64,000 bases of DNA from Paraburkholderia sediminicola (GTDB lineage Bacteria; Pseudomonadota; Gammaproteobacteria; Burkholderiales; Burkholderiaceae), in the NCBI RefSeq assembly GCF_902859805.1, contig NZ_CADIKC010000002.1, positions 496,001 to 560,000 of the forward strand, given 5' to 3'. Positions within the stretch are counted from its first letter, which is position 1. Every line of letters starts with the position of its first letter. The translations under genes and the position numbers were made by a program. The notes below the pieces were generated by a model. The model was given only the letters and a program-made list of their open reading frames with translations. It was not told the origin of the DNA and did not search any database. Shown here in pieces: positions 53,931 to 63,134 of the stretch.

Positions 53931-55160
53931 TCAACTCAACACGATGCGCTCAAGGGTTGTCACTGCATCTACCACGCCGTTTTCCGTGCGCATTGTCTCG
54001 CCCAGCACTCGGGCGCGGTTTCGCACCAGGGCGTCGGCGGCGAAGTCGAGGGCGCTGGCGAATGCCTTGGCCTTAGGCGCTCGCCCATCCACGGCGGCCT
54101 GCGCAACACCGGCCAAACGCAACTGTGCGGCCCAGAAGAACTGGTCGCCGGCGAACGGCGTCACGATGGAGGGCACGCCCGCGCGCGCAGCAGAGTGCGA
54201 CGTACCGGAGCCGCCGTGATGGATAACCGCGGCTGTTCGCGGGAACAGCCAGTCGTGCGGCGTATCGTCGATGACGAGGAAGTTGTCCGGAAGGACCTTC
54301 GGATCGATGCCGCTCCAGCCCGGATAGAACAGTGCGCGTCGGCCGGCCATCGCATCAATCAGGGCATCCAGCAGCCGCGCGTTGTCGAAGCCGGTCATGC
54401 TCCCGAAACCGATATAAATTGGGGCGTCTCCTGCAGCGAGGAAGTTCGCCAGCGCCGGCGGCGGCGTCCAGGCGGGGCTTGACGTCAGCCACTGTCCACA
54501 GAGGCGTGCGTTGGCCGGCCAGTCGGCAGGTGTGGGCAACAGGTTGGGCGAGATCCCGTAAAGCATCGGGTGATCCGTCCATACCGTCTTGCGCGGCGGC
54601 AGTTCGAAGATCGCACGGGCCGCATTGGTCTTGTCGCGGAAAGCTTTCCACAGCATGGCGTTCACGAAACTGTGGCTCGCCCGATTGAGCGGGCGCGGCA
54701 CCCACCTGGGCGGTAGAAACGGCGACGGGAATGCAGCGGTCGGCGTAATCGGGATCATGCCAGCGCCGATGCCCTTGGCGCCCAGATACTCGGCCGCGGA
54801 AAGGCCGGCAAACGCGGCCAACCCCGCTACCAGGATCGCATCGCAGCCTTCCCCTTCCTCGATGATGGTCCGCATCCAGGATTCGGCATTCTCGTTGGCG
54901 ATCTTGGCAAGCGCGCGTGCGGTGTCGTTGAAACCACCGCCTTTGGCGACTGCACCCGCCAGGGCGTGGTCCGGGCTGAGCGTGCCGCGAATATCGCCGG
55001 CTAACGCCGCGGCCGGCACGCCGAGCGCATGGGCGCTGCCGAGCGTAGCCGCATCGGCGAGCAGACGCGCCTCGTGTCCGGCATCCATCAAGCCACGACA
55101 GAGCGCAGCGAAAGGGCGCGCATCGCCCTCAGTGCCATACGTGGCGACGATGAACTTCAT
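53931..55160 (-). CDS. GT1-family glycosyltransferase
   Basis: 409 residues, GT-B fold. The N-domain begins KFIVATYGTEGDARPFAAL; the C-domain has the sugar-nucleotide signature AAVIHHGGSGTSHSAARAGVPSIVTPFAGDQFFWA in segments, as in UDP-glucuronosyl/sterol/antibiotic glycosyltransferases. The acceptor is unknown; sterol-, flavonoid- or macrolide-like acceptors are typical. The gene is monocistronic with a short leader. Confidence 0.9.
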   Translation of the reverse strand: MKFIVATYGTEGDARPFAALCRGLMDAGHEARLLADAATLGSAHALGVPAAALAGDIRGTLSPDHALAGAVAKGGGFNDTARALAKIANENAESWMRTIIEEGEGCDAILVAGLAAFAGLSAAEYLGAKGIGAGMIPITPTAAFPSPFLPPRWVPRPLNRASHSFVNAMLWKAFRDKTNAARAIFELPPRKTVWTDHPMLYGISPNLLPTPADWPANARLCGQWLTSSPAWTPPPALANFLAAGDAPIYIGFGSMTGFDNARLLDALIDAMAGRRALFYPGWSGIDPKVLPDNFLVIDDTPHDWLFPRTAAVIHHGGSGTSHSAARAGVPSIVTPFAGDQFFWAAQLRLAGVAQAAVDGRAPKAKAFASALDFAADALVRNRARVLGETMRTENGVVDAVTTLERIVLS

Positions 55161-55245
55161 GAGATCTTTTTCCTGGGTTTGGGGGATGCCTTAGGAGACA
55201 AAGGCACTAAGGCGAGGCATCAGCCTTTTTTGTCTTCCCGCGCCG

Positions 55246-56187
55246 CTATCGCTTGTAATTGTCTATCACGGCACGTATCGCCGGGTCATTCATGTTTGCG
55301 CGTGTCACCGTCACCACGTCGACAAATATCTTTGGACCCGGTGGATGGCCTCGCAAAGCAGCGACCAGCGTTTCGATTGCCTGATAACCCATACGGTAGG
55401 AATCCTGTACAACGTCAGCGTATATCACGCCGTGTTCAAGCGCATATATAAATTCCGGGCGCCAATCGAACACGACCAGACGAGGACGAATACTGACCGG
55501 CATCTCTTCGACGACGTGCAAGGCCCCATACGCCGCCGTCTCGTTCGGAGCGAAGACGGCGTCGAGACGTCCTACGTCACCTGATAGGGCCTTGCGCACC
55601 TGTGCTTCAGTTTCGCGAAACTGATACCCGACATAGGGGGCGATGACCACACGCCACTCCATTTCACGTGCGACGGCTAAAAACCCCTCTTCGCGCGCGG
55701 TCGTCGAACTGATATTCGGCGCGAGTCTCAGCACTGCAATTCTGGCGCCCTTGTGCAAAACGGGTACCAGACTCAGAGCCGCCGTTCTGCCTGCCGCGAA
55801 ATTGTCGGTGCTTACCGTGGAAATCGCGTTGTAATCCGTGCTGCTGCGGTCGACGAGTACCGTAGGAACTGCCATCGAAACCGGCGTCGCGACACCTTGC
55901 AATGACTCGGGCGCCAACACGATACCCGCTACGCCGCTCTTCACCAGGTAGTCGATCATTCTCAACTGGATATTGGGTTGCGGGCCGAGTGACATGCCGT
56001 CGAAAGGACTGCGCATTACCAGTTCGACATGGAGATCGTCAGCGGCACGGTGCATGCCCTTGCTCATCGTCACCCAGAAATCCAGAGCCGAGCCAGCGAG
56101 CACCACACCGATCTGGGTGGCAGGCGCCGCCTGCGCCGCCCCCGCCAATACAGTAATCAATAGAAGAAGTGAAAGCGTTCTACGCAT
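55246..56187 (-). CDS. orphan sugar-type periplasmic binding protein
   Basis: 313 residues. A signal peptide (about 1-20, ending AQA-A) precedes a type-I periplasmic-binding fold similar to RbsB/LacI effector domains: QIGVVLAGSALDFWVTMSKGMHRAADDL, GIVLAPESLQGVATPV, VDRSSTDYNAISTVSTDNF (in parts). No transporter genes adjoin. It is divergent from the reductase/sensor-kinase operon, so a role in sensing for that kinase is possible, as LuxP does for LuxQ. The start lacks a good ribosome-binding site. Confidence 0.8.
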   Translation of the reverse strand: MRRTLSLLLLITVLAGAAQAAPATQIGVVLAGSALDFWVTMSKGMHRAADDLHVELVMRSPFDGMSLGPQPNIQLRMIDYLVKSGVAGIVLAPESLQGVATPVSMAVPTVLVDRSSTDYNAISTVSTDNFAAGRTAALSLVPVLHKGARIAVLRLAPNISSTTAREEGFLAVAREMEWRVVIAPYVGYQFRETEAQVRKALSGDVGRLDAVFAPNETAAYGALHVVEEMPVSIRPRLVVFDWRPEFIYALEHGVIYADVVQDSYRMGYQAIETLVAALRGHPPGPKIFVDVVTVTRANMNDPAIRAVIDNYKR

Positions 56188-56575
56188 TGAGTGTTGCCGT
56201 ACTACCGAATATGGGTTTTGCTGCGTGCGCAGCGCGACCCCAAAGGGACGCAACTGATCTGGCCTGTGCCATCGTGGAATTACCCGGCCGACTTGTCCCA
56301 GGCATTGGGAAATTAATTGCACCAGACGGCTGTGTCAATGCATTTTGGATATCTGCGTAGACACCGCCGTGCGAGCTCGTTGCCTTGAATACAACCGACG
56401 CTGGCCTCGTAGCAGCCTCCATTCGCTGTTTCTGGTTAATCGTGCAACTTTTGCGATGCGACCGAACAGACGGACACACCGCGCCGGATTTCTCTAGAGT
56501 TGAATGTCGGCAGTCAATCCTGACTGACGATGCTGCGCTGACTTTCCAGCGTGCGTTCAACCTAAGGGAACCCAA
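56188..56575. other. divergent promoter region of the putative signalling module
   Basis: No gene. AGTCA-atcc-TGACT (56512-56525) lies 50 nt before the reductase start and is the only small dyad noticed. Confidence 0.5.
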
Positions 56576-57802
56576 ATGAGAACGTCTCTTCAACAGAAAA
56601 TTACGATCGATTTCGATCAGCACGCCAACTCGAGTCTGCACCCCAATAGTGCGCCTTTGACGCTCAAACACACCATTCGCCCAGAAGAGATCCGGGACAA
56701 CCTGTCGGTGAGCCAAGGTGGCATTGGGTTTCTGTTTCACGCGACGGACTGGGATACGCTTTCATTTTCATTTCACAATGTAAAACGCAGAAATATCTCA
56801 TTCGAAGAAGAGCTTTGGAACGCAAAGCCGTTTATCGCATCGCCTATCTATTCGGGATCTCAGGTCATAGGGGCCAATATTGCGTGTCCGGTGCCCCTCG
56901 AGTTATGGCTTGGGAGCCCGCGCGGTATCAAGCGATTTCGGGAGACGCAATTTTTTCCGGCTCTGGAACTGGCAAGGCAGGCGGGATTGAGCATGGTGGC
57001 AATGGGCGCTTCCACGCCTTATGCCTGCAACTACGGCGCACTCCCCCGGCATACGAAGCCGCCCCACATCACTACGGGTCATGCCGCGACGGCAGCGATG
57101 CTGAAAGACTGGGCCGTCCACTGCTGCAATGAACTTGATCTCGAATTCGGCAAGACGAAGCTCGCTCTATTCGGCGCCGCTGGGAGGCTCGGCGTCACGG
57201 TGGCTAAATACCTGCTTTACAAAGATGCACCGAAAGAGCTTGTTCTGATCGATTTACCGGACAAGGTGAACCTGCTCAAGGAGCAAGCCAAAGAACTGCT
57301 AGCAACCGATCTGCTGGGACGAACCCGGATTTCGGTGCACACATTCAGTCCGGACACGCCGCTGCCGCAGTTCGATGGCGCAATCCTCGTCAGCAGTACC
57401 AGCGTTCCCTACCTCACGTCTTCCGACCTCAAACGGGCGCAGTTCTGGATCGACGATTCTCATCCCCGGGCGGCGAGCGTCGAGGCTGAACTCGCGTCGC
57501 GAGCCCACACGCTATATATTGAGTGTTTCGCACGTGGCCCTGCCGGACTGAACACCGTGTTTCCGTTCAGACTGCCGACCACCCGCGATTGCTATACCTG
57601 TTTCGCCGAGGGCTACGCAGCCTGGCAGGAAGGCATCGCTTCCGATTTCATCATCGGCAGCCCTCCTGTGTGGTCCGTTTCATATACTCACGGTCTTCTG
57701 AAGAAGTACGGGTTTTCGGTCGGACCTTTTCACGGCAAAGACGGTTCGACGATCGTCCAGAGTACCCAGCGTCGTGGCAAACATGAGCTGATAGGGTCGT
57801 GA
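56576..57802 (+). CDS. acyl-ACP-reductase-like oxidoreductase
   Basis: 408 residues. Residues about 117-200 (FFPALELARQAGLSMVAMGAS, then HITTGHAATAAM) and a Rossmann core with loop ALFGAAGRLGVTVAK (200-206 GAAGRLG) parallel, by my recollection, cyanobacterial long-chain acyl-ACP reductase. That enzyme makes fatty aldehydes via a Cys acyl-enzyme; here IECF places Cys317 where AAR has EHCF. CFAEGYAAWQEG resembles the AAR C-terminal region. Identity is low, so assignment is tentative; shikimate-dehydrogenase-like NAD(P) enzymes are the alternative. AAGGGAA precedes the ATG. Its stop overlaps the sensor-kinase start by 4 nt (GTGA). Confidence 0.6.
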   Translation: MRTSLQQKITIDFDQHANSSLHPNSAPLTLKHTIRPEEIRDNLSVSQGGIGFLFHATDWDTLSFSFHNVKRRNISFEEELWNAKPFIASPIYSGSQVIGANIACPVPLELWLGSPRGIKRFRETQFFPALELARQAGLSMVAMGASTPYACNYGALPRHTKPPHITTGHAATAAMLKDWAVHCCNELDLEFGKTKLALFGAAGRLGVTVAKYLLYKDAPKELVLIDLPDKVNLLKEQAKELLATDLLGRTRISVHTFSPDTPLPQFDGAILVSSTSVPYLTSSDLKRAQFWIDDSHPRAASVEAELASRAHTLYIECFARGPAGLNTVFPFRLPTTRDCYTCFAEGYAAWQEGIASDFIIGSPPVWSVSYTHGLLKKYGFSVGPFHGKDGSTIVQSTQRRGKHELIGS

Positions 57803-60369
57803 ACGTCATTGGAGGCCAGATGGTGATGCCGCGCGAGAGCATGCGGGACTTGCTGGAACGAAGCCGGCTTGCAATTCGATGGGGAGGCATACTTGGCCTC
57901 CTGTGCCACCCCATTTACTACGTCGTCTGGACCTATGTCCTGCCGCAGCCGTACGACAACCTCTTCCTCCGGTTAAGTGCGGCTGTCATCTGCATTCCCT
58001 TGATCTTTCAGGCGCGTTGGCCCCGGCGCTTTAACAACTACCTGCTGATCTACTGGCATTGCTGCCTGATCTACGTATTGCCATTTGTTTGTACATTCCT
58101 CGCGATCAGAAATTCATTCTCCACCATGTGGATGATGACTGAGGTCATGATGCTTTTCATCATGGCGCTGTGTATCGACAACCCGCTTTTGCTGATGGCC
58201 TGCATCGGCATAGGCATTCTTTCCGGCTCGCTGGCTGCGGTGGTCAGCTCACCGGCTCCGATCGTTCTAAGTGCGGCCAACCAGTCGGACCTTGCCGTAC
58301 TGCCCGTCGTTGTCTTGTGTAGCATGGCTTTCAGTTATGCGATCAGCAAAGGACGCATCTTTGTCGAAAGAAACCGGGCATTGCAGGCCCTCGCGGGCTC
58401 GATCGCCCATGAAATGCGTAATCCCCTCAGCCAGCTGAAGCACGTTCTGGATCGCGTGGAAGATGCGCTGCCTGCGAGGACCGGATCCCCTGCGTCGCCA
58501 GCGTTGTCGCAGGATGGGGCAGCGTTGCTCTATCGTCATCTCGCCCACGGACAACTGTCGATTGAGCGAGGCCTGCGCATCATCGCGATGACACTGGACG
58601 AAGTCAGCGCAAAACCTATCCGCTCCGACTACCTGACCTATCTGAGCGCGGCGAGTACCACACGCAAGGCGCTGGACGAATACGGTTTCAGCGATCAGAA
58701 GGAGCGCAGCAAAGTCAGACTCGTGGTGCTGGAGGATTTCACCTTCAAGGTCGACGAGACCGTTTATCTGTTCACACTGTTCAATCTGATCAAGAATGCG
58801 CTCCATCACATTGCCGCGCATCCTCAGGCGACGCTCACACTCACGGTCGAGCGGCAAACGGTGATCGTGCATGACACAGGCCCCGGTATTGCGCCTGAAA
58901 TCCTGCCGCATCTGTTCGAGCCTTTCCGCACTGCGGGCAATTCGGCGGGTACCGGGCTCGGGCTCGCCTACTGCCAGCGCGCGATGCACGCCTTCGGCGG
59001 CACCATCGGCTGCCGGTCGGAAGTCGGGAAATTTACACAGTTCACGCTGCAATTTCCTGTGGTCTCTGAAAGCGAAGTCGCGAGCCATGAGCAGAAGATT
59101 CTAGACCACGCCACGCCGTTTTTTAGGGGGAAAAACATTCTTGTCGTAGACGACGATGCCGGTCAGCGGGCGAGAACCCGTCGTGCGTTGTCGAAGGTAG
59201 GTGCGGACGTGAGCGAAACCGCAGACGGCGAGACCGCGCTGAGCATGCTTCGACAGGCAACGCCGTGGGACCTGGTACTGATGGACATCAACATGCCAGT
59301 TCTGGACGGCTATACCACCACCGAGAAAATCCGCGCCGGCCGTCAGGAACCTAACTGGAATGTCCTGATAGTCGCTTATACGGCAGAGCCAAGCAATGTG
59401 GCGCGCGTCCTCGCACGGCAAGCGGGCATGGACGGGCTCATCAGCAAATCGTGCGGCGTGGTGGAACTGGTTGGCACCTTGCAGACGATCTTCGAAAACG
59501 GCAAGCAGCATCATTCGAAACAGAGTTTCGATGGGTTCGCCGGCAAAACGATCCTGGTGGCGGACGACGACACCTACAGCGGGCTGGTTGCCAAAAGTTA
59601 CCTGGAGCGATGCGGCGCGAACGTCGTCGAGGCCGAACATGGCCTGGCTGTGCTGGCGAGGCTGCAGGAAGACGACACTATCGATGCCATCGTAATGGAC
59701 CTGAACATGCCGGGAATGGGCGGCGTTGAAACCACCGCCTTGATACGGGCCCGTACCGATGCGTATGCCCAGGTACCGATCATTGCCTTGACCAGCCAAT
59801 CCGATATGGAAGCCGTACAGGCCTGTCTCGCTGCAGGGATGAACGAGGTCATGATAAAGCCCGTGCAGGTCGGCTCCCTGTATGCCTCTCTTGCACGGCA
59901 ATTTGCCCAGCAACGAACCTTGCATGCGCCGGCGAAGGCAGATTTATCTCAAGCATTGGCAAGCGTAACCGGCAAGCCCGCGACAGTCATGGAAGGCGAT
60001 CTGCTCGACAAGAAACACCTCGAAGAGCTTATGGCGCTTGATTTGCTGGATCAGTCGTTCCTCATGGGCATTGAACAGATTCGCGTGCTTACGGCGCAAC
60101 TTACTACCTGTGTGACGGCTCGTGACGTTCAATCGGCGCATGGAGCCTTACACCTTCTGCTTGGCGTCAGCGGCAATATCGGAGCAAAGGCGCTGCACCA
60201 ATTCGCGAGGCAGATTTACCCGCGAATGGTAGAGGGCGAATGGCCTTCGGAGGCCGACTGGCTTGCACGGATTTGCGTGTTGGGTGACCGTTCAGCTACC
60301 GCGCTGGAAATGTATTTCGACTCGGCCAAAGCGCGCCGCGATCATCGGGATGTCTTGAGCGACGGGTAG
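57799..60369 (+). CDS. hybrid histidine kinase: 6-TM sensor, HK, two receivers, HPt
   Basis: 856 residues counted from the GTG that overlaps the upstream stop; ATGs at 57820 and 57826 sit behind GGAGG and are alternatives. Six hydrophobic helices cover about 30-180, no periplasmic domain. The HK core has His204 (SIAHEMRNPL), N box near 329-333, G1 (DTGPGIA) and G2 (GTGLGLA). Receiver 1 has D452/D496/K550, receiver 2 has D590/D634/K687. The C-terminal HPt resembles ...HLLLG--GNIGA with His785. The layout (six-helix membrane sensor followed by kinase and receiver) recalls CqsS/PhcS-type quorum-sensing kinases. It shares an operon with the reductase. Confidence 0.9.
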   Translation: MNVIGGQMVMPRESMRDLLERSRLAIRWGGILGLLCHPIYYVVWTYVLPQPYDNLFLRLSAAVICIPLIFQARWPRRFNNYLLIYWHCCLIYVLPFVCTFLAIRNSFSTMWMMTEVMMLFIMALCIDNPLLLMACIGIGILSGSLAAVVSSPAPIVLSAANQSDLAVLPVVVLCSMAFSYAISKGRIFVERNRALQALAGSIAHEMRNPLSQLKHVLDRVEDALPARTGSPASPALSQDGAALLYRHLAHGQLSIERGLRIIAMTLDEVSAKPIRSDYLTYLSAASTTRKALDEYGFSDQKERSKVRLVVLEDFTFKVDETVYLFTLFNLIKNALHHIAAHPQATLTLTVERQTVIVHDTGPGIAPEILPHLFEPFRTAGNSAGTGLGLAYCQRAMHAFGGTIGCRSEVGKFTQFTLQFPVVSESEVASHEQKILDHATPFFRGKNILVVDDDAGQRARTRRALSKVGADVSETADGETALSMLRQATPWDLVLMDINMPVLDGYTTTEKIRAGRQEPNWNVLIVAYTAEPSNVARVLARQAGMDGLISKSCGVVELVGTLQTIFENGKQHHSKQSFDGFAGKTILVADDDTYSGLVAKSYLERCGANVVEAEHGLAVLARLQEDDTIDAIVMDLNMPGMGGVETTALIRARTDAYAQVPIIALTSQSDMEAVQACLAAGMNEVMIKPVQVGSLYASLARQFAQQRTLHAPAKADLSQALASVTGKPATVMEGDLLDKKHLEELMALDLLDQSFLMGIEQIRVLTAQLTTCVTARDVQSAHGALHLLLGVSGNIGAKALHQFARQIYPRMVEGEWPSEADWLARICVLGDRSATALEMYFDSAKARRDHRDVLSDG

Positions 60370-60387
60370 CCGTCAGGCGGCTACCCG
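60363..60387. terminator. 10-bp hairpin between convergent signalling genes
   Basis: CGGGTAGCCG-tcagg-CGGCTACCCG spans the stop codon of the hybrid kinase and lies 17 nt before the end of the convergent receiver-kinase gene. It could serve both strands; no U-run. Confidence 0.65.
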
Positions 60388-60404
60388 ATGTCAGTGATGA
60401 GCAT

Positions 60405-61517
60405 TCAACTTCTCAAACAGGGAAACCCCATCGTCACGGTAGTGCCCGCACCCAGCGTGGATTCGATCCGGAGGCACCCACCAAAGGATTTCATGATGCG
60501 GTTGCAAAAAATCATGCCCATGCCATGCCCGCCGGATCCTGCGTAAGTCGTGACGGGGTCCAGCAACAGACGCGCTTTTATCTCCGGTGCAATCCCCGGA
60601 CCGTTGTCGCGAATACGGATCTCAGGTTCCGGAGTGTCCACTACTTCGAGGCGCAACGAAGGCGCGGGTGTACCGTCGAGCGCACGCAACGCGTTGGATA
60701 ACAGCGAAGAGATGACGAGCGCCACGCAATTGGGCATGGCGTGCACGATAAAATCCCCTTGCACGTCGACCTGTACCCAGTCACGCTGCGACCCGGCAAA
60801 CGGATAGGTATCGAGCAAGGTCGCGATCAATCGCGTCGCCCGGACCTCCTGGGTTCCAGTGCCCGATGCGGACTGCTGGCCTCCGTTTTTGTGCACCGCC
60901 GCCCAGAAGGACGAGATCAGCGTCAGGCAATACTGCGCATTATTAAGCATGGACGTTGCCGCCTGCCCGATCGCCAGTTGACGCTCTGGATCGTATTGCT
61001 CAGCAACGTCGCTCTCGACGGTGCGCGCAAAAAGCGAGATCGTTGCTAATGGCGTATTCAGTTCGTGAGCAAGGAAAGCAAGCGTCTCATCCATCGCCAA
61101 AAGACGCTGTTGGCGCGTTTCCCGCTCGGTGTAGCGCGCGGTTGCCAGTTGCAGCACCTCGCGCACCGTTTCGACCCGAAGCGGTTTTTCGAGGATACGG
61201 AATACGTCACCGGTATTGACCGTCTGCAACAGCATGTCTTTATCTGCATAGGCGGTCACAAGTATCCGCACGATTTGCGGATACTCCTGCGCGACCTGGC
61301 GCAGCAGATCATCTCCGTGTCGCCCCGGCATGCGGAAATCGGTCACCAGTACGGCGATCTCCGCCCCGTATTCACTCAGCATAGCCATCGCCTCATCTAC
61401 ACCTTGAGCGACGTGCACACAATATTCTTTATGGATCGCGCGTGCGAAGTGATTGCGTGACATCTCGTCGTCGTCGACGAAGAGAACGGAAAAAGGCGGC
61501 TGCATAGTGTCACTCAT
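60405..61517 (-). CDS. response regulator fused to histidine kinase (PhcR-like)
   Basis: 370 residues. The receiver (about 9-125) has DDD at 15-17, phospho-Asp60 (VLVTDFRMPG) and K111. A kinase follows, with His151 in FLAHELNTPLATISLF (in pieces), IRIRDNGPGIAPEI as G1 and GSGGHGMGM as G2. No DNA-binding domain and no membrane segments. The receiver-then-kinase order matches PhcR of Ralstonia and Cupriavidus. It is convergent with the hybrid kinase and a likely partner; which domain donates phosphate cannot be told. Confidence 0.9.
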   Translation of the reverse strand: MSDTMQPPFSVLFVDDDEMSRNHFARAIHKEYCVHVAQGVDEAMAMLSEYGAEIAVLVTDFRMPGRHGDDLLRQVAQEYPQIVRILVTAYADKDMLLQTVNTGDVFRILEKPLRVETVREVLQLATARYTERETRQQRLLAMDETLAFLAHELNTPLATISLFARTVESDVAEQYDPERQLAIGQAATSMLNNAQYCLTLISSFWAAVHKNGGQQSASGTGTQEVRATRLIATLLDTYPFAGSQRDWVQVDVQGDFIVHAMPNCVALVISSLLSNALRALDGTPAPSLRLEVVDTPEPEIRIRDNGPGIAPEIKARLLLDPVTTYAGSGGHGMGMIFCNRIMKSFGGCLRIESTLGAGTTVTMGFPCLRS

Positions 61518-61932
61518 CGCGTTCCCAGCAAGTCGAATTTGAACATGGCGTAGTTCGCGGGGAATAAAAGCGTAGATCCACCCTGAAAGGGTAAAGCCAG
61601 TGGCTAGCTTGGCGCGGTGGTCAGCTACCGCAGTAGCGGCCGGTGACTATCGTAAGCGATTTTTCGAATTGAGCATGACACGTAAGGCATATGACAGAAC
61701 TGAACTGGCCCGATCGGCAAATATCGCCGATCGGGTCGACGGTGGTGGAATTTTCCGATTCAAACTCAAATTGGGGACCAGGACCCATTAGGGGTAACCC
61801 CAAAAATCGAAATTCATCCTTGCGGACAATGCGCTTAATTATTAGCGACCGCTTTCCTAAAATTGGTATTAGCTGCTATCAGTTCGATCCCATTCGCATC
61901 GAAATTCCAATCCAATCAAGGAGACACGAGTC
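61518..61932. other. intergenic region upstream of the small secreted gene
   Basis: No gene seen. It contains a perfect inverted repeat at 61709-61735 and AT-rich promoter-like DNA near 61850. Confidence 0.6.
61709..61735. promoter_or_regulatory. inverted repeat, operator or hairpin
   Basis: CCCGATCGGC-aaatatc-GCCGATCGGG, perfect 10-bp arms, about 200 nt upstream of the small secreted protein gene. The AT-rich loop is compatible with an operator or RNA hairpin. Confidence 0.55.
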
Positions 61933-62244
61933 ATGAACAAGGCAACCAGCACATTAATCGCGGCCGGCGCCGCACTCACGCTGTCAGGCGGCGCTTATGC
62001 ACAGAGCAACAACACGCTGGCGACCCCAAGCGTAGTGTCACCGGCCGCCGTGTCGCCGGCCAATGCAACGAGCGGCTACGGCACGCCTGGCGCCACCAAT
62101 TCGGACAGCGGCACGAGCGCCGGGTCGCCGAACCCGGGCGTGCAAAATAGCACGAGCAATAGCTCGACGTCCCTCACCAATCTTCCCGGGAGTCACAACA
62201 CGCTGGCAACCCCGAGCGTAGTGTCGCCGGCCGCCGGGCAATAA
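61933..62244 (+). CDS. small secreted low-complexity protein
   Basis: 103 residues. A signal peptide ends at about 23 (AYA-Q). The mature chain begins and ends with near-identical 14-residue segments (NTLATPSVVSPAA). Between them lies a Ser/Gly/Thr/Asn-rich linker. GGAGACACGAGTC precedes the ATG. Probably a surface or periplasmic protein; no function assigned. Confidence 0.75.
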   Translation: MNKATSTLIAAGAALTLSGGAYAQSNNTLATPSVVSPAAVSPANATSGYGTPGATNSDSGTSAGSPNPGVQNSTSNSSTSLTNLPGSHNTLATPSVVSPAAGQ

Positions 62245-62268
62245 CAGTCGTTAAAGAGGACGCCTCAT

Positions 62269-62317
62269 ACGGGGAGCATCGCAAGCGGCTCGGAAAACGC
62301 CCTTCGCTGCTCCCCGT
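62269..62317. terminator. stem-loop between convergent genes
   Basis: ACGGGGAGCA and TGCTCCCCGT form a perfect 10-bp stem around a 29-nt loop, between the end of the secreted-protein gene and the end of the SDR gene. Confidence 0.45.
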
Positions 62318-62320
62318 TGC

Positions 62321-63082
62321 TCACTTGCCGCCAGTAACATCGAGGAACGTGCCGGTGATAAAGGAAGCCTCGGCGCTTGCCAGCCATAGGATCGCCCGCG
62401 CAACTTCTTCCGGTTGACCGCCTCTTCCCATGGGGATCGAATCTTTGACGCGATCCACCCGTCCCGGCTCTCCGCCGCTAGCATGCATCTCCGTGTAGAT
62501 GTGCCCAGGGCGAATGCAGTTGACGCGTATCCCATCCCGCGCGACTTCCTTGGCGAAGCCGATAGTGAATGTCTCAAGCGCACCCTTCGACGCAGCGTAG
62601 TCCACATATTCGTTTGGACTGCCGAGCCTGGCCGATGCCGATGAGATGTTGATCACGGCGCCGCCCCGCCCGCTGTGACGATACGACATCCGCTTTGCCG
62701 CCTGCTGCGCACAGAGGATAGGGCCTATCGAGTTGACCGCGAAGATACGCTGCATCCGCTCGAATTCGAGATCTTCCAGGCGGGACTGCTGCGCAATGAT
62801 CGCGGCGTTGTTCACCAGCACATCGATCCGGCCGAACTTACGGTCGATCGCGGCGAATAGCTGAGCGACCTGCTCTGGGTCTGCGCTATCTGCGTGCATA
62901 GCTAAAGCCCGGCGCCCGAGAGCTTCCACATCAGCCGCCACCGCAAGCGCGGCAGACTCGTTGGAGACGAAGCTGATGGCTACATCGTAACCTTGTGCGG
63001 CGGCAAGCCGTGCAGTCGCCGCGCCTACGCCACGACCTCCACCCGTTATCAGGATTAGCGGCGCCTGCTGAACAACATTCAT
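62321..63082 (-). CDS. SDR-family oxidoreductase
   Basis: 253 residues. LILITGGGRGVGAATARLAA is the cofactor loop; LVNNAAIIAQ and S then YAASK form the remaining motifs; FITGTFLDVTGGK ends the chain. This is the glucose-1-dehydrogenase/acetoacetyl-CoA-reductase-like SDR group. The absence of an acidic residue after beta-2 (SFVSNES) suggests NADPH. The substrate is unknown. Confidence 0.9.
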   Translation of the reverse strand: MNVVQQAPLILITGGGRGVGAATARLAAAQGYDVAISFVSNESAALAVAADVEALGRRALAMHADSADPEQVAQLFAAIDRKFGRIDVLVNNAAIIAQQSRLEDLEFERMQRIFAVNSIGPILCAQQAAKRMSYRHSGRGGAVINISSASARLGSPNEYVDYAASKGALETFTIGFAKEVARDGIRVNCIRPGHIYTEMHASGGEPGRVDRVKDSIPMGRGGQPEEVARAILWLASAEASFITGTFLDVTGGK

Positions 63083-63134
63083 TTAGTGATCCTCCACGTG
63101 ATGGTGCCGGTACCAAGCGTGCAAACGTTCGGCA

